This document shows positions 42,576 through 54,282 of a stretch of DNA of 64,000 nt, one piece after another; position 1 is the first letter of the stretch, and each line of letters starts with the position of its first letter. The DNA lies in contig CM061070.1 of the NCBI GenBank assembly GCA_030762895.1, forward strand, positions 32,949,652-33,013,651, written 5' to 3'. Source of the stretch: Sophora flavescens (lineage: Eukaryota > Streptophyta > Magnoliopsida > Fabales > Fabaceae). A program made the translations under genes and the position numbers. The notes under the pieces were generated by a model. The model saw nothing but the letters and a program-made list of their open reading frames with translations. It made no database searches and was not told the DNA's origin.

Positions 42576-43107
42576 CAAAGTTTACAAAATCGGACCGGTC
42601 ATCGAACGGGGGAAGGCAGCAGTTCAATGTTTAATGATCCAACCGAGGTTGAACCGTGGTTGAACCGGTTATAATTAAATAATATTATTTTAATTTTTAA
42701 TATAATATTTGTAACAATATTAAACAAAAAAAAACATAACAACTAAAATTATTAAGCACAATTTTTTTTATTTTGAAATTAAACTAAATAAATATAAAAA
42801 TATATGTTAAAATCATCTTCATAGGGAAAACCAACCCAAAATCTACAACTAGCCCACATATGTTAGAAAACAAAAGAATTGGATTTTGGCTAGGATGACC
42901 CAAATCCTTTTATACTAATTTTTTTTTAAGAAACCGGTTCTGACCGGTTCTGGCCGGTTCACTACCGGTTATGACCGGTTTTATCGGTTTTGAACCGGTT
43001 TTCTGATTTTTCCACCGATTCGATGCTAGGCCGATTTTTCCTGTGAACCGGACCGGCCAAGATCCCGATTCCCGATCGGACCGGACGGTCCGGTTTTCAA
43101 AACCTTG
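42576..43107. mobile_element. hAT-type MITE with CCGGTT-rich ends, 532 bp
   Basis: Ends CAAAGTTTACAAAATCGGAC and (minus strand) CAAGGTTTTGAAAACCGGAC are inverted repeats. Flanks CTGTAGAC (42568-42575) and CTATAGAC (43108-43115) form an 8-bp duplication with one mismatch. The interior has many ACCGGTT and GAACCGG motifs near the right end and an AT-rich centre. Confidence 0.82.
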
Positions 43108-43115
43108 CTATAGAC

Positions 43116-43548
43116 TAACGAGTGAATGCAGGATCAACTTTGGCACTATTATTGTTGGAGTTGGCATAGGGCACTACCTGTTCCAACACCATAATCTTGG
43201 CATTTATTGGAAAGAGTCACATTTTTAAATTTTACATACTCCAAATTATGAATGAATCTTTCGAACAATTAGACCTATAACCATTAAAAATGCATAAAAG
43301 TAAAAGAACAATATGCAAAGTGGTATATATAACACGTGTTGTCTCACAAAGTGTAACACAACTTTATATGATGGATTTTGAATGATTAAGAAAGATCGTC
43401 TGTCATAATTTTCATAATTATTGAATTTTTTAATCATTTAACCTATCAAAATTCAGGACACAAGATTGAAACACACTTTGTGAAACAAAATATGTCGTTC
43501 CATGCAACGTTATATAATAATCATAATAACATATGATATTATGTTGTA
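43116..43548. other. AT-rich spacer
   Basis: A short less AT-rich phrase (GTTGGAGTTGGCATAGGGCA near 43158) has no recognisable reading frame. No gene seen. Confidence 0.35.
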
Positions 43549-44193
43549 TGATAATAATAATATTATGTACATAAAATATAAGTTACGTTACATATGATAT
43601 GATAATGAGGGACATACCCAGACTTGGATGACAATAGGGGCTGACTAAAAAATTAAAGCCCATCCAACAAATATTTAAACATTAAATTTTATTAAAATAT
43701 TCATAATTATATGTTCCAAAACATTAATTACATTAGTAATTTATCAAAATAAAGAACATCTTTTCTGTATGTCACGAAATTCATCTTTAATTAAATCTAC
43801 ACTAATTTTTTCAGTAATTTTATTTTTTTAATGTATGTCTACTTTGACAATAAGTCGAAAATTCATCTTCCATACTATTATAAAGTATAGTCTCAACTAC
43901 ATTCATAGTTAAAAAAAATCGTTTTATAGTAATTGTAAAAAATGGAAGTGTATCAATACAAATAATCCCTCTATATATATGATGATAAATTTCTACTTTT
44001 TTCTAATTTTTACCAACTAATAGCATAGATCGTAAATAGTTTGTAAGCCTATTATTACTTTTAAAATTAAAAGATAGTAAGTTATTTAAAAAAAAAACAG
44101 GGGGGCTAGGGCCCCTCCCACCCTCCAAGTGGGTTCGTCCCTAGTGATAATAATAATATTATCAACATAAGTTACGTTACATATGATATGATA
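43549..44193. repeat. Local direct duplication around the MITE at 43607-44144
   Basis: TGATAATAATAATATTAT and AAGTTACGTTACATATGATA occur in the same order on the left (43549-43606) and right (44145-44193), differing by a small indel. They look like a pre-existing tandem duplication of about 50-58 bp into which the MITE inserted. Confidence 0.6.
43607..44144. mobile_element. MITE with GGGACNNACCCA ends, 538 bp
   Basis: The left end GAGGGACATACCCAGACTTGG and the right end (minus strand CTAGGGACGAACCCACTTGG) are inverted copies. TGATAAT follows and precedes the element (43600-43606 and 44145-44151), consistent with a 7-8-bp duplication of hAT type. The interior is AT-rich and non-coding. Confidence 0.65.
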
Positions 44194-44195
44194 GT

Positions 44196-44413
44196 GGGGT
44201 GTTTAATGAGAACTAAAAGTGAGCATTTTTGTCTTTTTAATATCCTGAGAACAACTATTTGTCCCATGGTTTAATGATTAACAAAAATATGAGTTTTTGG
44301 GGTGTCCTTTGTTCCTTATTTTGTGCCGTCCCATGTTCATTTTTTGAATCAAACACAGAACAAGTACTCTTGTCCTGTCCTGTCCCTTATTTTTATACAA
44401 ATCAAACACACCC
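44196..44413. mobile_element. Possible small MITE
   Basis: The left GGGGTGTTTAATGAG and right (minus strand) GGGTGTGTTTGATTTG resemble common plant MITE termini. Length 218 bp, no coding sequence. A target duplication was not identified, so this is tentative. Confidence 0.35.
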
Positions 44414-44542
44414 ATAAGGATGATAATGAATATTGTATCCAATGGATACCTGTAAAATTTACCCATGGTGAGGTAACTAACCGAAAATTTAATGAGTATG
44501 AGTACGGATGATCTAGTGCCGGCCCCGCCTGATACCCTCACA

Positions 44543-44546
<4 letters not shown>

Positions 44547-44591
<45 letters not shown>
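44547..44591. repeat. (TA)n microsatellite
   Basis: About 22 uninterrupted TA units. Confidence 0.95.
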
Positions 44592-44594
<3 letters not shown>

Positions 44595-44672
44595 TTACAT
44601 ATTTATGTTATCTTGTTTTGACAATACAAATTTGTTATCATGTTTTTAAACATCTACAATTTTCTTATATAA

Positions 44673-46472
44673 TGTTGTAAGACTCAATGACTTAGATATT
44701 TTGATATATGACAAATACAATTTAATGTGTGTGCAAGTGTTTTAGTGTCAAATTGCAAAGATAGGTATCAAGCAGTGATCAACAAGTTTATTAAGCAAAT
44801 TCAAGGAAAATATTCATGGAAGAACTTGAAGGAATCAATGAGCTGAATGTGGAAATCAAAAGAGCAAAGTCAAAGATCAAAGGATCATCAAGACCAAGCT
44901 TAAAGGAGAATTTTAGATTTAAGTCTTTGATGATTTGTAAGAGAAAGAAATCTCTTTGTCACAAAATAGCTCAACAAAAAAGATGCATGAAGAAAATCAA
45001 TTTTCATAACCTGCATTAAAAGGAATAAGTTTTTGTTAATGAAAATGATTTTTGGAAATAAGAAAATTATTTGTCAGGTACAATCATGTAATCATTGGAT
45101 GTATGTCTGCTATTGTACGTAACTGACAAATGAATTTAAGGTTCTTGATTCAGTAACACCTATGCACAATATGAAATCAGATCAGGTATAAATGGTTAAC
45201 TGAATACAACCCTGTACTTATGCTATGTACGCGTGTATTCAAGTTTCAAGAAAATCTGATGTTCATCAATACATAGACGTACTGAATGGATGTACTGAAT
45301 GATTAACCAAGTTCAAGATTCTGAGAAACTATCAGAACTATCAGTATGAAATTGGTTAATACAGTCATGTACTCAACCCCTGTTCAAGAATCAGAATCAA
45401 GAAAACAGATTCTGTTATCAGACCCAAATCTGTTTTGATTGATTCCAACGGCTATAACTTGTTTTCTATATAAAGTGGTATCAAAGGAACACTTTTACAA
45501 ACATATCAAAACATATCAGAATTACACGAAATCAATTTGAGAGATCAATTGTGAAAATCATTCATCATCTTTCTTGAACTTATTGTGAAAAGAGTGTTTC
45601 ATTCTCATAAGTGCTTCAATTTGTATATCTAACTATTGAGACTTTAGGAATCAATTTTTTTCTGTTCTATTTGATTGTAAAGAGAGAGGGAGTCTCTCTG
45701 TGTGATTAGGGTGAGGTATCCCTAAGGAAGAACATTGAGGCTCTTCACAAGAGTGTGGTATCTCGAGGTGAAGGAGTGCTCTGTGGTGTAAAGGTTTTTC
45801 AAGCTATCTGGCTAAAGCTTGTTGTGTTAGTGTGTGAAAACCCACAGGCGGAGTGGGGACTGGATGTAGGTCACAGTGGTGGTGACTAAACCAGGATAAA
45901 TTTGGTTGCCTGGTATCTCTAAACTCAAACTCTTAAATTTCTGTCTTGCGCATATAATGATCTTGATGTTCTAAGTCTTCAATTGATATCAGTTCTTGAT
46001 CTGCATAATATGAATTAAAACCAGAGTATTACTGCAATCAATCTTGAGTTATTAATTGTTCAAAACTGAGTTGATTAAGACCGTTCTTGATCACTGAAGC
46101 TGAAACTGATATATTGTAACTTCAGTTCTCGACTGATTAAGGCCTGTATCTAATACCTGTACGACCCTGAATTGAACTTTTTTCTGTTTGATTCAATCAC
46201 TGTTTGATTTAATCACTAAAGTGACAGAAGAGCTCGTCCACACAAAGGACAGAAGCGCTCGTCCACTAAAGTGACAGAAGCACTGATTTATCTTTCTGAA
46301 CTGATTCACCTCATCACCTTCTATTCAAGATTTCATAAAAAGCCCTTCACTGTTTTTGTAAAAGATCCTGAGGCAACTCAGATTTTAAAAGTAAAATTTT
46401 TGAAAAGGAAGAATTTTTGAAAACTCAATTCACCCCCCCCCCCCCCCTTGAGTCTTTGAAGCCAAAACAACA
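44673..46472 (+). mobile_element. SIRE-like Ty1/copia solo LTR, 1.8 kb
   Basis: Starts TGTTGTAAGACTC and ends AAAACAACA. It has the organisation of SIRE-type LTRs: a TATA box near 45467-45475, a GGCGGAGTGGGGACTGGATG stretch near 45849-45868, tandem GACAGAAGCGCTCGTCCAC phrases near 46220-46285 also found in the LTR at 57830-59325, and a C-run (CAATTCACCCCC) near the end. No coding region adjoins. The flanks TATAA and TATGT do not match as a duplication, so it may be truncated or rearranged at an edge. Confidence 0.7.
45467..45475 (+). promoter_or_regulatory. TATA box in SIRE-like LTR
   Basis: CTATATAAAGTGGTATC occurs in the middle of the LTR, where the U3/R boundary is expected. Confidence 0.55.
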
Positions 46473-47514
46473 TATGTAACATCCCGAAAATTGACTACTA
46501 GATAATTTAATAGGGTTAAATTATTAGAATGATTATATTTCAAGTTTAGAAGTTGTTTAAATCTCATAAGTGACTCGAAAGAAGTTAAGTGGATAGGTTT
46601 GAGTGTTTTGGCCCCAATTTCGCATAATATACTTCCTATGACCCGACACCAAACTTCAAATGGATATTTTATAGTCAAAATGAACTCTTTTGCATTCAAC
46701 GTCTTCATATATGAAATGTAGCCCTGTATCTTAGCTTTACATAGACACCATATTTGTCCAAATTGGATTCTTGTAACTCAAGTTATGACCAAATGCGTAC
46801 ACGATGTCTAGGTTCCAGTGCCAGCACTGTTTTTCAAACTTCTATCACAGTTTTGACACTTTAAACTTCCATTTCAGATTTTATTATATTCATAAAAGTT
46901 GTAGATATTTTTGTTAGCTTTCCAACTATGTAAAATTCATAATTTTTGGATGTCTATAACATAAGATATGTTTAAAATACTACGCCATATACTGGATAAG
47001 TGGGCTATGACGCGTTTCCATGCGTTTTGGTCTTTGAGAGACCTATGAATATGAACCTAATGTGCTTTAGCAGCATTCTTGGAACCCTTATTACATTAGA
47101 AACTCAAAAAATACTAGAGAAGAGAGATTTCGTGGTTTGGGAAGAAAGAATTGTGGAAGAAGGAGTCTAGGAAGAGGAAGATGAGGAGAACTCTTGATAA
47201 ATGCTAGGATTCGTCATAGGAAATGTTTGGAGCTACTTTGAGGTCTTCAAGAGGTGAGTAAAAACATCTTTTCTCACCCTTCCATGATATTTCAAAAGGT
47301 GTTTTGGGTTCTTTTAACTGATATTGAGATCTTGGGGGATTTGATTGGGAATGAGCTTTTGACAAAATAGGTTAAATTGATTTGGGGATTTTCAATAATT
47401 GATGTAATATTGGTTGCCTGCAAGGTTTGGTATGACTTGTTTGAAGATTTTTAATCATAATATATATGCTAGACATTATTTGAAATGCCTACAAGTTGTT
47501 ATGGTATGAGTTAT

Positions 47515-47692
47515 GGTAGTCGTGACCTGCTCTGCTATGTTATATGGTGTTATAGTGTTGCCGTGACATGCTCCGTTATGTTATATGATGTTATAGTGTT
47601 GTTGTGACAGGCTCTGCTATGTTATATGATGTATAGTGTTGTTGTGACATGCTGTGCCAAATTAAATAATGTTATAGTATTCTCGTGACATA
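47515..47692 (+). repeat. Minisatellite, about 58-bp units
   Basis: Units contain GTGACATGCTCTGCTATG, TTATATGATGTTATAGTG and a TTG link, about four times. Confidence 0.85.
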
Positions 47693-47785
47693 ACATTTTA
47701 CCATATTAATAATGCAATGAGCCATATGTCATGTCCTGGGGTCATGACGTATGTCCAGATATTATTTATAATTGTTATTGATGCA

Positions 47786-47930
47786 TGATGAGATACCTCC
47801 TTTTGGGGAGGGGATGATAGATACCTCATCATTAGAGGGGAAGACAGATACCTCAATGTTAGAGGGGAAGATAGATACCTCATTCTGAGAAGGGATGGCA
47901 GATACCTCCTCATTAGAGGGGAAGGAGGGT
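47786..47930 (+). repeat. Minisatellite, about 30-35-bp units
   Basis: Units carry GATACCTCATTAGAGGGGAA variants, about five times. Confidence 0.85.
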
Positions 47931-48004
47931 CCGGAACCACATCCAAAAAGGTAACTCTAAAAAGTCAGATGACGGCAGACTATCCACAAAACGCTCCGAA
48001 CTGG

Positions 48005-48511
48005 TCACTGACACTGGCTGCAAGCAGGGTCTCCACAAATGCTCCCACGAGATGAGACATCAGGTAATGGATCTATGACGTCGCCGCCCTCATCTACGGA
48101 ATCGTCGTCGTCGTCATGATCCATAACATGATACTCCGGCTCATCCTCCTCCATGACCTCATAGAAGTCTTCCTCAGGGTCCTCCTCAGGATCCTCCTCC
48201 GGGTCCTCCTCGGGATCCTCCTCAATCGGTGCTTCCGGCTCTATGTCTAGAGGTGGTGGCTCGTGTAGCAGTCCGTTAGCTCGCAGTGTGTGAATGTAAT
48301 ACCAAGTCGGAGGCAGAGCTACCCTCCTAGTCTCCACGGTATGGCTCCTACGGATTGGGTCTCCGTCAACATTTAAATCGGTTGTGGTGATTGCTCCGTG
48401 GTATGTGGCAGATGTCGCCCCTGGATGTATCAGCCATGCCCCGGCATTCCCTGCGTCGTCGAAGACCTCAGTCTTTGACATTGTCGGCACAAGAGAGATA
48501 TTGGGATCCAT
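48005..48511 (-). CDS. Hypothetical protein with DPEE repeats and aspartate-rich tail
   Basis: A 168-codon frame begins with ATG at 48511 on the minus strand (MDPNISLVPTMSKTEVFDDA). The N-terminal 110 residues are of mixed composition (THPGATSATY-type turns, LPPTWYYIHTLRANGLLHEP). Four tandem EEDP units follow, then an acidic stretch with five consecutive aspartates and a C-terminal cysteine motif, CGDPACSQCQ. It lies at the truncated 3' side of the inverted 4-kb LTR copy, about 60 bp past the last sequence alignable with the other copy. I do not recognise the protein. It could be an extra ORF of the giant-LTR retrotransposon, or the end of an adjacent element. No stops inside; expression unknown. 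Confidence 0.45.
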   Translation of the reverse strand: MDPNISLVPTMSKTEVFDDAGNAGAWLIHPGATSATYHGAITTTDLNVDGDPIRRSHTVETRRVALPPTWYYIHTLRANGLLHEPPPLDIEPEAPIEEDPEEDPEEDPEEDPEEDFYEVMEEDEPEYHVMDHDDDDDSVDEGGDVIDPLPDVSSRGSICGDPACSQCQ

Positions 48512-50429
48512 ATGAACTTATACACATACGGCGGTACCAAAAGGGAAGAGAGAATAACAAGTAGAAATGAAAGAGTGAGATATCGACAACGGATATATCG
48601 CACAACAACCATACACATGATACATACAACACCTTGACATATTAATATTTTAAACATTACTCATAGGTAAACAACAAGTATTATTTCAGTGGGTCTCATG
48701 CCCGAATCAATCAATTTTATAAAGATAATGCGTGACACTTCAATCATCAGGCTCTAATCTTAATATCATGAGATACCATCACCGTTTTATCATTAAGAAA
48801 GAAAGAGTTCATCAGTCTCATACGTCACATTTGGCAAGTTGTCTCCGTCACCATATGCACTCGGATCAACATCATCACGAAGCCCTTATAACGGCCATTC
48901 GGATGTATACCTCATCGAATACCACATCTTAAGAGGGTATTCGGTTAACTCAAGCACGCCTGCTAAGGGAAAATGCATATGAATAAAAGACTTTTCATTA
49001 TCGAGACTTTTCTTTGTGTTCACTCTTTTCCGTTGTCGAAGCCCAAAGCTAACGACTATTCACAATTTTCGTTACTTGAAAATAAATAACACATGACACA
49101 CAGTCCGAGTGCTCAATCACAACACCTTAGACCGATGCCGCAGTCCAAGGTTGTGGCCATATAAACAATTATAATTTTATCCATGTTTTATTTCTACATG
49201 ATAAGGACTCCTAGCCCATAACAACGAAATTAGAACACACAGTCCTCAATTCCAAAATTAGAACTCCTAGCCCATAATATCACGATTAGGACCCTTGGTC
49301 CATAATTCTTGACACGGATCCTAGATCACGTGCATAAACTGAATGCTAGAGGCGACGTCTCGTGAACTAGTATTCTCTTTTACATGTGCTTACTTTTCGC
49401 TCAGTGAAAATCAAAAACTAAAACAAAAACCTCGGTCACTTATCCAAGTAACCGGAACGTTTCTAAATCATTTTGGAGAAAATCTTTTCCTTTACAAAGT
49501 CTTTTATAAAACATTTGGAAATTCGTTTGCTTTTGAAATCCTTGGTGGAATAAGGTCAAATATTTTCAAAGGGGTTTTTCCTTCATGAAACACATAGTTC
49601 GAAAAAGGTTTTCTCTCGTACAAACTTTGGATCATAAAAATTTTATTTCTATTGACTTAAAAACACTTCAACGTTTCTTTTCAAAACAAGAATCTCATTC
49701 CCTTGAAGTAAGCGTTTTAAACAAGGAACTTTTATAAATGAAACCAATACTTTCAAAGTTCTATTCAATGCTTATTAAGGCTTTTAATCCTTATAATCAT
49801 TGAGCACGGACTCAAGTCCGGCTTCTCAAACTTCAATCAACGGTAATATATTCTCGACAATAATATCACAGTTAACGACAGTTCATCACATATATACAAC
49901 TCACAATACTTTAAGGCAAGTAATAAACAATCTTCAAGTAATAATCACAATAGTTCAAGTAAACAAGTCATTCAAGTATTTGCTCTATATCATAATAATA
50001 TTCAAATCACTCAAGTAAACATATACACACATGCATATAGTCATTGAATATCCCTAGGCAATCCCCTCTTACTTTCTGTGAAGGTAAGAAGATTAGATGC
50101 TCGAAGAGGTATACCACGAACGTCCTCATTTCCTCCGTGATGGAAGTCTGAGGTTATGAACACAAAATCACAACTTAAAATCGAACAAGAACACTAAACC
50201 ACAAGGTATAGGTTCGGCCAAGACTAGTTCTTAGGGTTAGAGATTCCCGAAAATTATACAACTCGTGGATTTATGATCCTTAAGTGTTACGAGTTCATAA
50301 ACAATGATCATTTAACAAAGTTGAATTAAAATCCCACGAAGTTATAAACATAGGGCATTCGGCCAAGGCTAGTAAAGTAGGTTAGCATTCACTAAACTTT
50401 CCAATCTCTTAGGTTTAGCATCCATATGT

Positions 50430-51080
50430 ATTAAGGAGCTCAAAACCATGATCATTTTGGAAAAATAAGAACAAATTATCCTAGGTCCTTAACCTTCTAG
50501 GTTCGGCCTTCATAGGATCTATAGTCTAGAAATCTTTAAACTTTCCAATCTCTTAGACTTAGCATCCAAATGTATTAAGGAGCTCAAGTCCATGATCATT
50601 TTGGAAAACAATGGAAACTTAAACGTTCCAATCTCTTAGACTTAGCATCCAAGTATCTTATGGATCTCAAGTCCATGATCATCTTGGAAAACAATGGAAA
50701 CTTAAACATTCAAATCTCTTAGACTTAGCATCCAAATATCTTATGGAGCTCAAGTCTATGATCATCTTGGAAAATAATGGAAACTTAAACATTCCAATAT
50801 CTTAGACTTAGCATCCAAATATCTTATGGAGCTCAAGTCCATGATCATCTTGGAAAACAATGGAAACTTAAACATTCCAATCTCTTAAACTTTCGCATCC
50901 AAATATCTTATGGAGCTCAAGTCCATGATCATCTTGGAAAAATGAAAGTAATACATCCTAGCTTTAATAACATTGAATAAACAAGTTAGAAATCCTTAAA
51001 CTTTCCAATCTCTTAGACTTAGCATCCAAATATCTTATGGTGCTCAAGTCCATGATCATTTTGGAAAAATAAAAACTCAA
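50430..51080 (-). repeat. Expanded 80-bp minisatellite in LTR copy 2
   Basis: The phrase CTCAAGTCCATGATCATCTT recurs about every 80 bp, roughly seven times, joined by GGAAACTTAAACATTCCAAT and CTTAGACTTAGCATCCAAAT. Units are more regular than in copy 1. Confidence 0.85.
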
Positions 51081-51758
51081 ACATCCTAGCACCTAAACAC
51101 TAAGTTTCGGCCATCATAGGATGATGAGGAAAATATTCTTTGTTTAACAATAACTCTTAGGTTTAGAATCACAAGGTATTAAGAGTTCTAAATCCAAGAT
51201 CAATACTTGGAAAGTTGAAACATAGTATCCTAGGCCTACTTATTCATATTTTTCGGCCATCATAGGAACAAGCTATTAAAACTTCCAAGATTTATAGATT
51301 CAAGATCATAGGATAGTTAGAAACTCAAACACATGATCATGTTCCAAAAGTTGAAACAAAAATTTCCTAGGTCACAAATGCAAGCATTCGACCTTCATTG
51401 GAAGTGATGGATAGAGATTTTTGTTTTACACAACCTCTTAGTATGTGAAAATATAAGTTAATACAAGACTATAGAAAGTGGTTTCAACTCAAAAGGAGTT
51501 TTCTACCATTTTAGAGAGATTTTAGAAGTTTAGAGCATCTAAAGAACACATAAATAAACTAAGAAATAAAAGATGAAACTTGCAAAAAGATTCATATGAG
51601 AGCATTACCCTTAGTATAATGAAGAACTTTAATGAAGAACTTAAGTAGAAAAGATGAATAAAAACTAAAGCTTTAAGAGCTTGAACTTTTAGAAGAAAGA
51701 AGAAGATGAAGGTTTAATGGAGGTTGAAGGAGGAAGATGATGAAGTGAAAATGAAAGG

Positions 51759-51769
51759 GGTATATATAG
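51759..51769 (-). promoter_or_regulatory. TATA box of LTR copy 2
   Basis: Minus-strand CTATATATACCCC matches the box at 20761-20770 of the first copy. Confidence 0.5.
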
Positions 51770-52254
51770 AAGGGGAAGGAAAGCACACAGCCAAGGGGAG
51801 TGAGGAAGAGTTTGTTGAGCAAACTTGTTGGTTTAATGCTTGATTGGATGGAAGAAGAGAGAGAAATGGCTTTTTGGATAGAATAGTATTATAATTTGAA
51901 AAGTGTGATGATTACACTTTTAGAGTGTGTCATAGCCTCTTCCACCATGTCTCCTTACTTCTTTTATGGTCCCTAATCTGCTCCATTTCGTACCCGGTTG
52001 CATTTCCGATCGTAATTCTTCCGACGTTTTCACCCGAATAAAATATTTTATTTTATTTTTGCACGAAAATTTTCAAAATAACCAAAGTTGAAGGAAACAT
52101 AATAAAAACACTAACTGTCTCGTTCACGGGTCAAAATTAGGTTTTCTGCACAGTAAACTTGTACCGACAGTGAAAACGCAGACCGGTTTTAGTCTGAATT
52201 TTCAACCGAAATTTTTACCCTGACTTCATATGATATAACAACACAAGAAAATGA

Positions 52255-52669
52255 CGGTTAACCTGGCCAACCCAATAGTTGGTTGATGGTGTACAGATTT
52301 ATGACGGCTAACAGGCAAGGGTGCCAGTTTTGTTAGGGACCAAAAAAAATTATTAATTTTGTTTTGTGCGAGAAACCTTGAAATTGATTACTACATGATT
52401 TCCTTGTTTTGTGTGTTGCTATTCTTGCGAAGGATAACCTTCTTACCTCCACTTTCTGTTTAAATTGTTCTCTGATGTACAAGACTTGTTCTATGCTGTT
52501 GATTTTGTTTAATTAATTATTGTGATTGAACTTACCTGAGATTGTTTGTTGTGCTGAAAAAATTATTTTGATTATCATAATTAATGTCTCAATTATACAT
52601 GTAAATCAAATGGGTATAATTTTCTATTCAGCAAACATGTTAACTTGATATGTAAGTGAGTTATGGAAT
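52255..52669. other. Spacer between LTR copy 2 and the copia remnant
   Basis: AT-rich and without a clear frame. It may include an eroded part of the copia element. Confidence 0.3.
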
Positions 52670-53956
52670 GGAAAACCTGTGGACTACTCAACATTGAGGA
52701 TATTTGGTTCCCTAGCATTTGCTCATGTCAAGCAAGACAAGCTTGGAGCCCGTGCAATTAGATGTGCATTCATAGGGTATCCTACTGGAATTAAAGGATA
52801 AAAACTATGGAGAATGGAACCTGGTGAACATAAATGCATAATCAGTCAAGATGTTGTCTTTGATGAAACTATAATGGCTATGATGACTAAGGATTAAGAA
52901 GGGATAGGCAGCAAAGCAAGCATTTCAGATAGTGCTCAGGTTGAGGTGGAGTTGCCTCTTCAACAAGGCAATGAAACCAGAATACAACCTAAAGAAGCAG
53001 TTGAATATCAGCAATCTGAACCAATTGCAAATGATTACAACTTGGTCAGAGATAGAGCTAGAAGAATCACAGTTCTGTCAAGGAGATTTTGGATATGCAG
53101 ATCTCATCTATTATGTTAAATGTTGCTGATGAAATACAAGCCATGAGCCTAGTAATTTCAGAGAAGCACTGGAATGTAAAGATATTGATAACTAGATGGC
53201 AGCAATGGCAGAAGAGATGAACTCTCTAGAAAAGAATAGGACCTGGGAGCTGTTTGATCTACCAAAGAATCAAAGAGTGGTGGACTGCAAATGGATTTAA
53301 AAAAGAAAGGAAGGTGTTCCCGAGGTTGAAAAAGCTAGATTCAAAGCAAGGCTTGTTTCCAAGGGATTCACCCAACTTGAAGGAGTTGATTTCAATGAAA
53401 TCTTCTCACCTGTAGTTAAGTATTACTCAATAAAGATCATGTTGTCCATTGTAACACAGTATGACCTTGAATTAGAGTAACTTGATGTCAAAACAACTTT
53501 TCTTCATGGAGACCTTGAAGAAACCATATACATGCAGCAACCAGAGGGTTTCACTAAAGTCAATGATAAGGTTTGCTTGTTGAAGAAATCTCTATATGGT
53601 CTAAAACAAAGTCCTAGTCCATGGTACAAAAGATGAATTTATGATAAAAATGGGATTCCAAAGATGCAGTTATGATAGCTGTGTGTATATCATGAAAAGA
53701 AATGAAGAATTATTTGTTTATTTGATACTATATGTAGATGATATACTCATTGCTTGTTCATGTAAAAGTGAGGTAGAAAGACTCAAATCAGAACTGAATT
53801 CTGAATTTGAAATGAAGGAGCTTGGTGCAGCAAAGAGAATCCTAGGCATAGATATCAGGAGAAACTGATCTACAAGAAAGTTATTATTATCTCAGGAAAG
53901 CAACTGAAAGAAAGTTGTTGAGAGGTTTTGAATGCATGAATCTAAACCTGTCACAA
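52670..53956 (+). pseudogene. Ty1/copia pol remnant (Tork-like): integrase end to reverse transcriptase
   Basis: The reading runs from an integrase C-terminal segment (GKPVDYSTLRIFGSLAFAHV, CAFIGYPTG) through a linker to RVT_2: EEMNSLEKNRTWELFDLP, ARLVSKGFTQLEGVDFNEIF, LHGDLEETIYMQQPEGF and LKKSLYGLKQSP. A frameshift near 53630 leads to 53641-53868 with YLILYVDDILIACS, which holds the catalytic YVDD. At least six stops interrupt it. The fragment stops at 53956, where a gypsy LTR begins, so RNase H is missing. The pattern matches TNT1/Tork-type copia proteins. Confidence 0.85.
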
Positions 53957-54282
53957 TGTAACACCCTGACTTTCCATTTAAGTGCTATTTGGTAAGTTGT
54001 TTGGTTGATTACAGGCTTAGTGGGGATTTTGGCTCAAAAGACCCTTTCTCGTGGTTGAGCATGCCCATGCTCAATAGCCAGCACGCCCGTGCTTAAAGGC
54101 TGAAGCGTGTTTCAGTTTTTAAGTTGAGCACGACCGTGCTCAACAGTGAGCACGACAATGCTCAACAGTGAGCACGACAGTGCTCAACAGTGAGCACGCC
54201 CGTGCTCAATGTGCTGACAGCATCTCGGTGACACTAAGTTGAGCACAACCTTGCTCAAGGGTAAGCACGACCGTGCTCAGGT
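53957..54282 (+). mobile_element. Gypsy-type LTR fragment with GAGCACG dyads, cut by a CACTA end
   Basis: Begins TGTAACACCCTGACTTTCC at 53957 in the copia remnant. After about 90 bp it enters an inverted-repeat array. At 54283 a CACTA terminus interrupts it, so TATA box and end are not seen. Confidence 0.65.
54047..54282. repeat. GAGCACG/CGTGCTC dyad array
   Basis: Eight or so dyads such as GAGCACGACCGTGCTCAAC and GAGCACGCCCGTGCTCAAT recur about every 22-30 bp, joined by CAGT. Architecture resembles the CACGGC arrays in the two other LTR families, with a different core. Confidence 0.88.

Larger units (their letters stand above)
46475..47945 (+). mobile_element. Ty3/gypsy-type LTR fragment starting TGTAACATCCCG
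   Basis: TGTAACATCCCGAAAATTG is a common start of plant gypsy LTRs. The body is non-coding and contains two minisatellites (47515-47692 and 47786-47930). A clear CA end with duplication was not found; the right limit is set where an unrelated minus-strand ORF begins. Only two bases separate it from the preceding SIRE LTR end. Confidence 0.55.
48571..52254 (-). mobile_element. Second copy of the 4-kb LTR, inverted and truncated
   Basis: Read on the minus strand it follows 20280-23705 of the solo LTR in order: the same TATA region (51759-51769), a GGTATACCTC stretch near 50107, the TCCTAATCGTGATATTATGG phrases near 49275 and the GGTGTCTCACTC edge near 48575. It lacks about the first 105 bp of the LTR and the last about 470 bp, so ends and target duplication are missing. 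The internal minisatellite is longer than in the first copy. Confidence 0.88.
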
